Shown one piece after another: positions 9,129 through 17,220 of a stretch of 64,000 nt of DNA. Made by a program: the position numbers and the translations under genes. Each line of letters starts with the position of its first letter. Positions within the stretch are counted from its first letter, which is position 1. The notes under the pieces are model-generated. The model did no database searches. It was not told where the DNA came from and saw nothing but the letters and a program-made list of their open reading frames with translations. Origin of the DNA: Psychrobacillus sp. BL-248-WT-3 (lineage in GTDB: Bacteria > Bacillota > Bacilli > Bacillales_A > Planococcaceae); contig NZ_JABAFC010000006.1 in the NCBI RefSeq assembly GCF_012843435.1, forward strand, positions 62,001 through 126,000, given 5' to 3'.

Positions 9129-9728
9129 TTAAGGCCGAGTAATTCGATTAGCAATAGCTTCGAATAATAACTCTCTAATCCTTTCATAATTGTATTGCTG
9201 TAACTCTTCCTTTTGAGAACCTATTAACCAAGCTGATCTTAAAACGCCAGCTATAACGCCTGGGTCTTCATCGATAATCTCCTTAGAGTCTTGGCGTGCC
9301 CTGATAAAGTCCGTAAGGGGGACGATGCTTCTAAGATTCTCTGAGCCAACATACTCAGGATTTAGCTTTCTAGATACGAGCTTGTACTCCTCAAGGTCGT
9401 AAACTAACCTTTGAGTTAAAATCTTATCTTCTAGTTCCAAAGACATCTCATTTAAGTATATCTTTATTGCTAATCGTATATCCTCAGCAGCTATAACCTT
9501 TGGCCATACCTGCTTTTCAATTTGCTCTCCCTCATGTGCTAACAATTCCATATATAGCATTTCTTTTGATTCGAAAAATGCATAAAAAGTACTCTTTGCA
9601 ATGCCAACGGATGAAGTTATATCCTCAAGAGAAGTACTCTTTAAACCCTTTTCAATGAAAAAACGATATGCTACTTCAAGTAATTTCTTTTTAATCCTTT
9701 CTTTTTCTAGTTGAGTGAATTTAGCCAT
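9129..9728 (-). CDS. TetR-family repressor of the mph-esterase operon
   Basis: A 199-residue TetR protein. The N-terminal helix-turn-helix is clear (GLKSTSLEDITSSVGIAKSTFYAFFESKEMLYMEL, about residues 22-56) and the C-terminal helical domain would bind the inducer. The start at 9728 is chosen over an upstream one at 9773 because AAAGGAG lies just before it and because the longer form would read through the operator. It is the first gene of the operon with the hydrolase and mph, and a perfect palindrome overlapping its promoter indicates autoregulation. By analogy with MphR(A), the inducer may be a macrolide. Confidence 0.85.
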   Translation of the reverse strand: MAKFTQLEKERIKKKLLEVAYRFFIEKGLKSTSLEDITSSVGIAKSTFYAFFESKEMLYMELLAHEGEQIEKQVWPKVIAAEDIRLAIKIYLNEMSLELEDKILTQRLVYDLEEYKLVSRKLNPEYVGSENLRSIVPLTDFIRARQDSKEIIDEDPGVIAGVLRSAWLIGSQKEELQQYNYERIRELLFEAIANRITRP

Positions 9729-9753
9729 CGCCCTGAATCTCCTTTTGTAAAAA

Positions 9754-9784
9754 CATAAAAACAAATATTTCATTTGTTTTTATG
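9754..9784. promoter_or_regulatory. TetR operator (perfect 13-bp inverted repeat)
   Basis: CATAAAAACAAAT (9754-9766) and ATTTGTTTTTATG (9772-9784) are perfect complements separated by ATTTC. The site sits between the TetR promoter and its ribosome site and overlaps the -10 box, as expected of an autorepressor. Confidence 0.75.
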
Positions 9785-9810
9785 TTAGCATGTTGTGCTT
9801 TGTAAATCAA
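9782..9810 (-). promoter_or_regulatory. Promoter of the TetR-hydrolase-mph operon
   Basis: On the minus strand TTGATT and TAACAT are separated by exactly 17 bases, and the -10 box touches the palindromic operator. Each box matches four of six consensus bases. Confidence 0.55.
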
Positions 9811-10303
9811 GTCCACTTAGTTTAGTATCTGTACGCAGATTGTGCAGGAATCAACGCCTTATGATTGTTATCCATATTGTTTACTCAACCACGTATCCAC
9901 TTATAATCATTCAAAATCCTAATTATATTTTTACAAAGCAGTATATCCATTCTAATCATTATAAAATTTTTTAACGTTATTATAACTGTAACCGTTGCTA
10001 AACCATCGCCTGTTTCCTCTCATTTTGATAAAAAACTGGTTTGTTCACAAATAACAGCTCTCTTGCCCGATTCTGGGATAACATGATAAACATTATTAAA
10101 ATATACTTACTTAGGGTATATGTCTACCATATGTGTTCCAAAACCCGTCCTTTTCTGAACACGCTTCTTTTTAATTCATAAGGGGCGTTTTTCACCGTTT
10201 AGAATGTAACAAAACTCCGTTCATTAATCTATGTTCATTAACCATGTATTTAATACCTTATGTTACAATGAAACAGAGGAAAAATGAGGAAAGAGTGATT
10301 TTG
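9811..10303. other. Non-coding stretch between cargo and recombination genes
   Basis: No gene is visible. Just before the resolvase, GTTCATTAA occurs twice (10219-10227 and 10233-10241) with a period of 14 bases, a possible site for the resolvase or another binding protein. The region could hold a res site, but no resolvase-type triple site is obvious by eye. Confidence 0.35.
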
Positions 10304-10855
10304 GTGTTAATTGGATATGCACGTGTGTCAACAGGGTTACAAAATTTGGATTTACAAACAGATGCGTTAACGCAACATGGATGTATGAAAACTTTTCACG
10401 ATAAAATGAGTGGGGCAAAAAAACAACGTCCCGGTTTAGAGGAAGCACTTCAGTATGCACGTGAGGGAGATACAATTGTCGTTTGGCGATTAGATCGCCT
10501 TGGGCGCAACATGCAGGACTTAATACAAATTGTAAATACTTTGAACGAACGGGGCGTGGGATTTCACAGTTTACAAGAAAACCTGACCATGGACAAAAGC
10601 AATGCAACGGGGCAATTAATGTTTCACCTGTTCGCAGCATTTGCGGAATTTGAACGTAATTTGATTGAGGAGCGCTCGGCTGCGGGACGAGCAGCTGCAA
10701 GAGCGTGTGGTCGTCTTGGTGGTCGACCCGAGAAGTTTGGAAAGAAAGATATTGAAATGATGAAAGCACTGATTGAGAGCGGTACACCGATTAAGGATGT
10801 TGCAGAAAAGTGGGGCGTGTCTCGAACGACAATATATCGTTATTTAGAAAAATAG
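10304..10855 (+). CDS. Serine recombinase, resolvase/invertase family
   Basis: A 183-residue small serine recombinase. IGYARVSTG carries the nucleophile Ser near residue 9, followed by DKMSGAKKQRPGLEEAL and WRLDRLGRNMQDL with the catalytic arginines, the E-helix AAFAEFERNLIEERSAAG, and a C-terminal helix-turn-helix IKDVAEKWGVSRTTIYRYL. It should resolve or invert DNA at short paired sites. The GTG at 10304 is chosen because family members start M-L-I-G-Y-A-R and GAGGAAA lies upstream; longer starts at 10295 or 10244 are possible. It is directly upstream of the tyrosine recombinase operon, 36 bases away, and may be an accessory resolution function. Confidence 0.88.
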   Translation: MLIGYARVSTGLQNLDLQTDALTQHGCMKTFHDKMSGAKKQRPGLEEALQYAREGDTIVVWRLDRLGRNMQDLIQIVNTLNERGVGFHSLQENLTMDKSNATGQLMFHLFAAFAEFERNLIEERSAAGRAAARACGRLGGRPEKFGKKDIEMMKALIESGTPIKDVAEKWGVSRTTIYRYLEK

Positions 10856-10891
10856 TAAATCGGAATTTTGATTTTCAAGGGTGGTTTATTG

Positions 10892-12148
10892 ATGGAACAA
10901 AATAAAAATGTTCTATATGTAAAGAACTTTAAAAAGAAATATAAGTTTGTAGTACGCTCCATATGGGGGCAATACGCAGCTAATTCAGATGGATCACCAA
11001 TTTCTAAACAATATGTGGTTCTTAAGATTCAAGATATTGAAACAAAATCCGAAGTAATTCATCCAATTACAGACTTTATCCTATCAAATTGGAAACACCT
11101 TTCCTTTAATACGATGAAAGCATCAGCTTTTACAGTGGCCATGTTTTTAAATTTCCTTATAGAAAATAAACAGTATTATGATTTGAAAAAATTAAGTCAG
11201 TTGGAACTTTTTCATGGGACTGCATTTTTAAATGAACTGACGTATAACAAAACGCCCAAGAAAACAGTAAAAAAACACGAAAGAATACTAATAAGACTTT
11301 TTAAATTTTTATCTGAAAAGGAAATAATAGATAAAAATAAATGTGAATTTAGAGAAAAGGTTGTAGCCAACCATTCAAATGCAGAAGTAGTAATGAAATC
11401 TCCATTTAAAGACGTTGAATACTACAACAATAGTTTAAGTTACTCAATCCATCAGTTACCCGATGAATATATTTTAAAGTTTTTGGAAGTAGCTTATCAA
11501 TTAAACAGTTGCATAGCTTTAGGAATTTACATGCAATTCTTTGGGGGTTTAAGAACGGGGGAAGTTTGCAATTTGAGGATAAAAGATGTCCAATTGCTTG
11601 GTTCATATGGGGAGGATGGTTTTATTTTAAATTTAAGTGAGGATCGACATCTAAGGGATGACCTTAATAATACAGCAGGATCTGATTATATAAAAAGTAA
11701 GAGATGGCAAATTGTTTTTGGTTTTAAAAACTGGTCAAGACTATTTTTTGAAAAGCATATGACAAGCCACCCTACAAAGCATGTTTCCGGTGATTCCCCC
11801 TTGTTTATTAATAGGGATGGATTAGGATTAACCGGTTCGAGTTATTATTACCATTTCAATAGAATAAGAGCAGCGTTTTTGAAAACATTGAGAGAGTCAA
11901 CTAATACAAAAGATAGATTAAATGCTATTACGCTGGAAGGTAGCAAATGGTCCTCACATCTCGGCCGAGGGATTTTTTCTAATTTATTGGCAGAGGAAGC
12001 CGATAATTTATATGACGTTAGTTTTCCAAGGGGCGATAAAAGTTTTAGTTCAGTCAAGCCATATTTAGCAAACACAAGCCGAATAAAAAAGAAAATCGAA
12101 AATAAATTGTCTGAAATTTATGAAAGTAACCAACCCTTTTTGGATTAG
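10892..12148 (+). CDS. Tyrosine recombinase 1 (TnpA-like)
   Basis: A 418-residue phage-integrase-fold protein. The catalytic region shows Arg I in FFGGLRTGEVCNLRIKD (about residue 225), the HLGR box in SSHLGRGIFSNLLAEEA near residue 350, and a candidate nucleophile Tyr in SVKPYLANTSRI near residue 388. The N-terminal part is a core-binding domain. The start at 10892 has AAGGGTGG upstream. It is the first of three different tyrosine recombinase genes followed by a small coiled-coil gene, with gaps of 28 bases or overlaps, so the four are an operon. The setup is like Tn554 TnpA-TnpB-TnpC, where the recombinases act together at the element ends. Confidence 0.82.
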   Translation: MEQNKNVLYVKNFKKKYKFVVRSIWGQYAANSDGSPISKQYVVLKIQDIETKSEVIHPITDFILSNWKHLSFNTMKASAFTVAMFLNFLIENKQYYDLKKLSQLELFHGTAFLNELTYNKTPKKTVKKHERILIRLFKFLSEKEIIDKNKCEFREKVVANHSNAEVVMKSPFKDVEYYNNSLSYSIHQLPDEYILKFLEVAYQLNSCIALGIYMQFFGGLRTGEVCNLRIKDVQLLGSYGEDGFILNLSEDRHLRDDLNNTAGSDYIKSKRWQIVFGFKNWSRLFFEKHMTSHPTKHVSGDSPLFINRDGLGLTGSSYYYHFNRIRAAFLKTLRESTNTKDRLNAITLEGSKWSSHLGRGIFSNLLAEEADNLYDVSFPRGDKSFSSVKPYLANTSRIKKKIENKLSEIYESNQPFLD

Positions 12149-12176
12149 GTAACTTAATAAAATGAGGTGAACAAAT

Positions 12177-14933
12177 TTGGAAAAAGAGAAGCAGAATGAC
12201 GAACATTTAAATGTTCGTCAGACAGCAGAGCGTTTAGGAGTCAGTGCCAGTACTGTAATAAAATTGATAAGAAACGGAAGAATACCGAATGCATTTATTT
12301 TTTCAAGACGTTCAGGATATAGTATACCTTTATCAGATATTGTACTAATAGAACAGCAAATTAAAAAGGATGAAAAACAAAATGAAGACTATCTCTCTGT
12401 GTCGGAGATGGCCCTCATGCTTAATTGTAGTGATTCAAATATAAGATATGCAATTAGAAATGGAAAGATAAAAAAATATAGACTTCATAATAAAATGTAT
12501 TTGGTGCATATAAGTGACTTTGATGAGTACATTCATGAATACCTGAAAAAGAACCCGGATTGTTTAAATTTACAAGAAACCGCAAATCGCTTGAATGTTT
12601 CTAAGGCTACTATAGGAAATTATGTAAAGGATAATGTATTTCCAAATGTTTTCATAAGAAACCAAACTGAAGGGTTCTTAATACCTTTATCAGACATAGA
12701 AAGCTTCGAGTATACGATTAAAATTCCTGATGGCTTTATAGCAGTTAAAGAAATCGCAAAAATTTTAGATTGCCACCCGGAATCAGTTCGGGAACTAATA
12801 AGAAACGGCAAATTTAAAAATGTAAAGAGCCATTTGGGGAAAAGTTATATTGTATCGACCGATGAGGTTGAAAAATATTATGAATATAAAATAGATCAGA
12901 TAAAGGATTATCTAAACATTACTAATGCGGCAGAATTTCTGTCGTGTGATAAAGATACAATCCGAAGTTATTTAAAAAAGGGAGTCCTTAAAAATTACCT
13001 ATATCGAGAAAAAAGAGAGGGTTATTTAATACACAAGGATGATTTATTAAGATTAAAAGAAACGTTAATCATGCCAAACGGTTTTATGAAACCTGAAGAG
13101 GCTGCAAAAAAGTTAGGCATTGGTGTAGGACAGGTATTGAATTTAGCCCGAAATAAATTTGTGAACTCTTATAAAATCAAAAAAAATAACGGAGCGGAAA
13201 CTTGGATTGTGTCTGAAGAAGATGTCTTCATGTATAAAAAAGTGAAGGAGCAAAGATTCACTCCTGAAAATCCCGGTGAATATACCACTTTGGACGCAGT
13301 AAATAAATTTAAATTTGAAACGAAAGATCTTATTGTTCAAGTACCGGAATCAATGGGTAAAACATATGAGTTGTTTTCAAGCTACGCTAAAAGTAAATTA
13401 TCAAATAGTAATGCCAGAGCAGAGACTTTAAAGAAAAAAGTTGCCTACTATATTAAAACCCTAGAAATAATACTACAAATACTCGATAAAAACATATATG
13501 ATTTAACGGATGATGAAGTCGAGGATATTTTAAATGATCCTAACATTGTAGAGTATGTAAAACAGTATTTTATTGGCTTTACGCAATTTTGCTCAGAAAA
13601 TGTGGAGGGTTGCAAATTTAAAAATGACTATAAAACTAGCAGAGAAAATACCACTGAAACTGAAATTTATTCTTTACATACTTTTAAAGACTATTTTGAG
13701 CATGTTAAAGACATTGACTCCCATCTTGTCCATGCGATCAAGCTTAAGACATATGCACAAACCTGGTTGTACTTAATTATGCACTTAATGAACGCTTGGA
13801 GAAGTGGAGATATCATCTATGGCCTTCCAAAAATTGATTTTGATGAATTGGATATAAAAGATTTTACATATTTCACGAATCATAAACTAACCAGAGAGCA
13901 ATCCCAACTTATTATAAATCAGGTTCATATAAAAGTAGGAAAAATAAAATTTTCTAAAACCGGAGCACTTGGACAATTTTTATGTATTGATAGTTTGGCA
14001 ATCCCTTTTGCGACTGCTATCTCGATAGTGGAACTCCATCGAAGAAAAAGAGATGACCGATTATTGTTATCATCCATCAATTCAAATGGTGTTAACAAAA
14101 AGTTCTTCCAAAAAAATCGCTCTTTGGAGAACTTTGATAGTTTAAAAATGAACCGAACGCTTATAACCTATTTTTTTCATTATGTCTCCAAATCTGAAGG
14201 GGATGCCCATTTGTCTTATGAGGCCTCTCAAATATTACGAAGTCATATAAACGAAGACACAACTATGGTATATATTAAATTCTCAAATTCTGAGGGTTCA
14301 CTAGATGAAATATCGTTTAATATATGTGAACGTGGTCATTTCGGATGGGTCTTTAATTGTATGATTAATCTATTTTTTGATCAAGAACACCAAACAATCC
14401 AAGAAAGAACTAAAATGATCCAAGCTTTTCAAGAAAATTACACTGTTCCAGCAATAGAGACCTATGCATCTTTTCTATTAGCTGAACGAAATCAAAAAGA
14501 GTCTTTAGCGTTAAGGATAGCGAAAATGTCAAAAGAAGAGTTGAAAGACGTGATCACTATGATTTTTCGCGGAGAAATGCCTGCTAAAACGGAATTGGCA
14601 CAATGTCTTTCGCATCCTAATTGTCCATACCCTACAAGAAAAACTTGTATAGGTTGCGAGTACCTTGTACCCACCGAATATTTGCTTATATCAGCCACTG
14701 AACAAATTAAAACGACTATGTTAAATCTATACAACTCCAAAACGGCAAGGATAAGAGAAAGGGAATTGCATTTCTTAAAAAATCTATTTCTTTTGATTAA
14801 CCAGGCAATTGTTGAAAAAGGGAATGAGTATGTGGATACGTTTATTGATCGTAAGCAACTAAAAGAGCTATTTTTAGCATTAACTGAATATAAGGGGAGG
14901 GAAATAGTTATTGATACTCCAAAAAAAAATTAG
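12177..14933 (+). CDS. Tyrosine recombinase 2 with six N-terminal excisionase-like HTH repeats
   Basis: A 918-residue protein, far longer than usual tyrosine recombinases. Residues about 10-355 contain six tandem units of a MerR/excisionase-type helix-turn-helix, each about 55 residues (starting near 10, 71, 128, 184, 244 and 301; e.g. NVRQTAERLGVSASTVIKLI, NLQETANRLNVSKATIGNYV). The rest is recombinase: LMNAWRSGDIIYGLP carries Arg I near residue 540, and the catalytic C-terminal box is around RGHFGWVFNC near residue 718. A cysteine cluster CLSHPNCPYPTRKTCIGC (about 806-823) is a likely zinc site, as in TnpB of Tn554. The start is TTG at 12177 with GAGGTGA 6 bases upstream. Its end overlaps the next gene. 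Confidence 0.82.
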   Translation: MEKEKQNDEHLNVRQTAERLGVSASTVIKLIRNGRIPNAFIFSRRSGYSIPLSDIVLIEQQIKKDEKQNEDYLSVSEMALMLNCSDSNIRYAIRNGKIKKYRLHNKMYLVHISDFDEYIHEYLKKNPDCLNLQETANRLNVSKATIGNYVKDNVFPNVFIRNQTEGFLIPLSDIESFEYTIKIPDGFIAVKEIAKILDCHPESVRELIRNGKFKNVKSHLGKSYIVSTDEVEKYYEYKIDQIKDYLNITNAAEFLSCDKDTIRSYLKKGVLKNYLYREKREGYLIHKDDLLRLKETLIMPNGFMKPEEAAKKLGIGVGQVLNLARNKFVNSYKIKKNNGAETWIVSEEDVFMYKKVKEQRFTPENPGEYTTLDAVNKFKFETKDLIVQVPESMGKTYELFSSYAKSKLSNSNARAETLKKKVAYYIKTLEIILQILDKNIYDLTDDEVEDILNDPNIVEYVKQYFIGFTQFCSENVEGCKFKNDYKTSRENTTETEIYSLHTFKDYFEHVKDIDSHLVHAIKLKTYAQTWLYLIMHLMNAWRSGDIIYGLPKIDFDELDIKDFTYFTNHKLTREQSQLIINQVHIKVGKIKFSKTGALGQFLCIDSLAIPFATAISIVELHRRKRDDRLLLSSINSNGVNKKFFQKNRSLENFDSLKMNRTLITYFFHYVSKSEGDAHLSYEASQILRSHINEDTTMVYIKFSNSEGSLDEISFNICERGHFGWVFNCMINLFFDQEHQTIQERTKMIQAFQENYTVPAIETYASFLLAERNQKESLALRIAKMSKEELKDVITMIFRGEMPAKTELAQCLSHPNCPYPTRKTCIGCEYLVPTEYLLISATEQIKTTMLNLYNSKTARIRERELHFLKNLFLLINQAIVEKGNEYVDTFIDRKQLKELFLALTEYKGREIVIDTPKKN

Positions 14934-16563
14934 TGGTATTGGAAGTTCATTAAACGTTAGTATTACAGAGGCACATTCATTTGATAAGAACGATTTATCC
15001 AAATACAAGAAAATATTTAACGAGTACAAATTAAAGAAAGTAATTGAAGCAAGTTCATTTGAAGATATGGATTGGGCCATAGTTGACTCTATTGGAAATA
15101 AACGGAATCTATATTTTGATTTGGATATGTACCCAGATTTAAATAGCGCTTTGAAATGTTTTATTATAATCCAAATTTCCTCTAACTTTACAATTCAGCA
15201 TATAGCGTTCGTTCAATCAATCGCACGGAAGGCGATTATTTTAACCGAAGGATTTAAAGAGGACAAAGTAGATGAACTGGAGGAATATGCACAAAAGTTA
15301 GGATATTCCACTCGGTTTAGAATGATTATCTACACCAATAAATTTCTTCAATTTATAGAACACCGATACAAAAGTAAATATGATGTAAAGATATCTTCTT
15401 TACAAGAAATGTATAACAAGAATCGGGACTTACCTAATTATGAAGCAATCGTAGATTTTCATTATTTTATGGAAGAATTCGAAAGAAACAGTACATCTTT
15501 TGAAAAGGAAAAATTCTTTCCCATTATTTTATGGTGGAAAATTACGGGATTGATTCCTATGAGACCAAAAGAATTTTGTTTTTTGGATTACGATTGTACA
15601 CTTAAAAGAGACAGTAAATATTTCTTAAAAATTCCCAGATCAAAAAAGAAGGCACAGTCCTATAGCGAGTTGAATGTTGAAAATACGATTAGGATAAATA
15701 AGGAGATTTATGAAAGTATAGAGGAATATAAGGATACTATTCCAGTAAACCTGAAAGGAAAATTTTTATTTTCTTACGAAATTCAATCAAGGTTTTTAAC
15801 CTCCAAAAGATCCTACAAACGAAGGAAGGATGTTTTCCCTCCAGATATACTTCGTTCTCTGTTATCGTCTTTTTACAAGGAAATTGCGGGCTGGAAAACA
15901 AAGGACTTCATCAAAATTATAGACAATAACAAAGAAGTTAGAAACTACATAACCCCCGGGGATACAAGACACTTTTCTATGTGCAATTTAATGCTTCAGG
16001 GAATTAATCCCCTATCAATTGCAAAAATGGCCGGACATGTTCGATTAGGAACACAAAGGAACTATTGGGGGCATATAGAATATTTTGTTGAATCCTTTGT
16101 TTATATTCTAACATCCAAGTACAGGGTGAATCGTTTGGAAAAAGAACTAAGCGAGGGTATTTTTGGTGTAATGGATAAAGTAGATGAATCAAAAATCTTT
16201 TCCCCTCAGGATTTCGAGTTTGTTCAAGAGGTTGAACATGGCTTTTGTAGAAATGCTATCTTTCCGGAAAATTGTCCTGGAGAATGCAGATATTGTGAAC
16301 ATTATTTTTTTCACCCTCAGGATTTCGAGGAAGGGATTAAATGGTTGCAAGACGGGTCTGATTTGTTAGAACAGCAGCTAACCGTTGAATTGCGCAGCTT
16401 ATTAGACCTTTATAAAAACATGAAATTTAATTTAAATACAGAAAGCTATTCTATTATCGATCAGGAAAGTGCCCTGAGTAAAGCCAACTTATTGAACCGT
16501 TTGATAAAACAAAAAGCAATGTTAGATTCTCTTATACCTGAAACAAAAGGGGTGAAATTGTAA
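14911..16563 (+). CDS. Tyrosine recombinase 3 with cysteine-rich C-terminus
   Basis: A 550-residue tyrosine recombinase. Arg I lies in GLIPMRPKEFCFLDYD (about residue 218), and the full C-terminal box is visible in DTRHFSMCNLMLQGINPLSIAKMAGH followed by QRNYWGHIEYF, giving Arg, second His and nucleophile Tyr around residues 353-390. The C-terminus has CRNAIFPENCPGECRYCEHYF (about 447-467), a likely zinc-binding knuckle. The TTG start at 14911 has GGGGAGG 10 bases before it and overlaps the end of the 918-residue recombinase gene by 23 bases, implying coupled translation. It would act with the two upstream recombinases at the element ends. Confidence 0.83.
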   Translation: MILQKKISGIGSSLNVSITEAHSFDKNDLSKYKKIFNEYKLKKVIEASSFEDMDWAIVDSIGNKRNLYFDLDMYPDLNSALKCFIIIQISSNFTIQHIAFVQSIARKAIILTEGFKEDKVDELEEYAQKLGYSTRFRMIIYTNKFLQFIEHRYKSKYDVKISSLQEMYNKNRDLPNYEAIVDFHYFMEEFERNSTSFEKEKFFPIILWWKITGLIPMRPKEFCFLDYDCTLKRDSKYFLKIPRSKKKAQSYSELNVENTIRINKEIYESIEEYKDTIPVNLKGKFLFSYEIQSRFLTSKRSYKRRKDVFPPDILRSLLSSFYKEIAGWKTKDFIKIIDNNKEVRNYITPGDTRHFSMCNLMLQGINPLSIAKMAGHVRLGTQRNYWGHIEYFVESFVYILTSKYRVNRLEKELSEGIFGVMDKVDESKIFSPQDFEFVQEVEHGFCRNAIFPENCPGECRYCEHYFFHPQDFEEGIKWLQDGSDLLEQQLTVELRSLLDLYKNMKFNLNTESYSIIDQESALSKANLLNRLIKQKAMLDSLIPETKGVKL

Positions 16564-16566
16564 ATT

Positions 16567-17175
16567 ATGAGCCAAAGAAAACCTGGTAAACCAGAGGATT
16601 ACAGTGAAAAACAACTAAAAGAACTTTTATCCGTATATAGGAAAAAACATCAAGGGGTAATATCATTTTCTGGATTAGAAAAAGCAACTGGTATTAGCCG
16701 TAAAACATGGAAAAGACGGATGGGAGAAGTTATTGAAGAGCTGAATCAAATAGTTACCCTACAGAACGCTAGGATTGGTGATGACGAGTTACCATTACCA
16801 AATATAGATTTAATTTTTGATAAGTTTTCCAGTAACCCAAAAGGATTACGAGATGCTCTCTTTCATTTGAACGAAGTTATATTGAAAACTTATGAAGAAA
16901 ATATTAAATTGCAAGAAACTGTTGACGAAAAGAATAAGGTGGAAAAAGAGCTAAACATCAAAGTTAAAAAACTAGAAAAAGAAAAAAGTAAACTTTCAAA
17001 TGAGGTTGCTTATTATGAAAAAGTGATGATAGAAAGCATGAATCCTAGTATGCGAAAAAGGATTGGGATAAAAAGTAATTTGATAGAAATTAATAAACAT
17101 AATCAAGAATCGGCAGCATCTTTAGAAATAGAAGAGGAATTCCCAGAACTATTTGGTGACTTGGATAAAGAGTAA
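16567..17175 (+). CDS. Small coiled-coil accessory protein (TnpC-like)
   Basis: A 202-residue charged protein, last in the recombinase operon, starting 4 bases after the previous stop. It opens with a possible helix-turn-helix (ISFSGLEKATGISRKTWKRRM, about residues 31-51) and continues with a long heptad-like coiled coil (about 108-158, rich in Lys and Glu). Position, size class and coiled coil resemble TnpC of Tn554, which influences the efficiency and orientation of transposition, but sequence identity to TnpC is not something I can assert. It probably binds recombinase or DNA at the ends. Confidence 0.65.
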   Translation: MSQRKPGKPEDYSEKQLKELLSVYRKKHQGVISFSGLEKATGISRKTWKRRMGEVIEELNQIVTLQNARIGDDELPLPNIDLIFDKFSSNPKGLRDALFHLNEVILKTYEENIKLQETVDEKNKVEKELNIKVKKLEKEKSKLSNEVAYYEKVMIESMNPSMRKRIGIKSNLIEINKHNQESAASLEIEEEFPELFGDLDKE

Positions 17176-17176
17176 C

Positions 17177-17220
17177 TTCTGTGTGGCGGTTGATCTTAAT
17201 ACCTGCCACACAGAAATTTT
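17177..17220. terminator. Bidirectional terminator between recombinase operon and element topB
   Basis: TTCTGTGTGGC and GCCACACAGAA form a perfect 11-bp stem followed by ATTTTT. It separates two convergent units inside the element. Confidence 0.85.

Noticed and set aside
10263-10787. 174-codon open frame antisense to the resolvase
   Set aside because: Overlaps a gene with clear catalytic motifs on the other strand and has no recognisable features.
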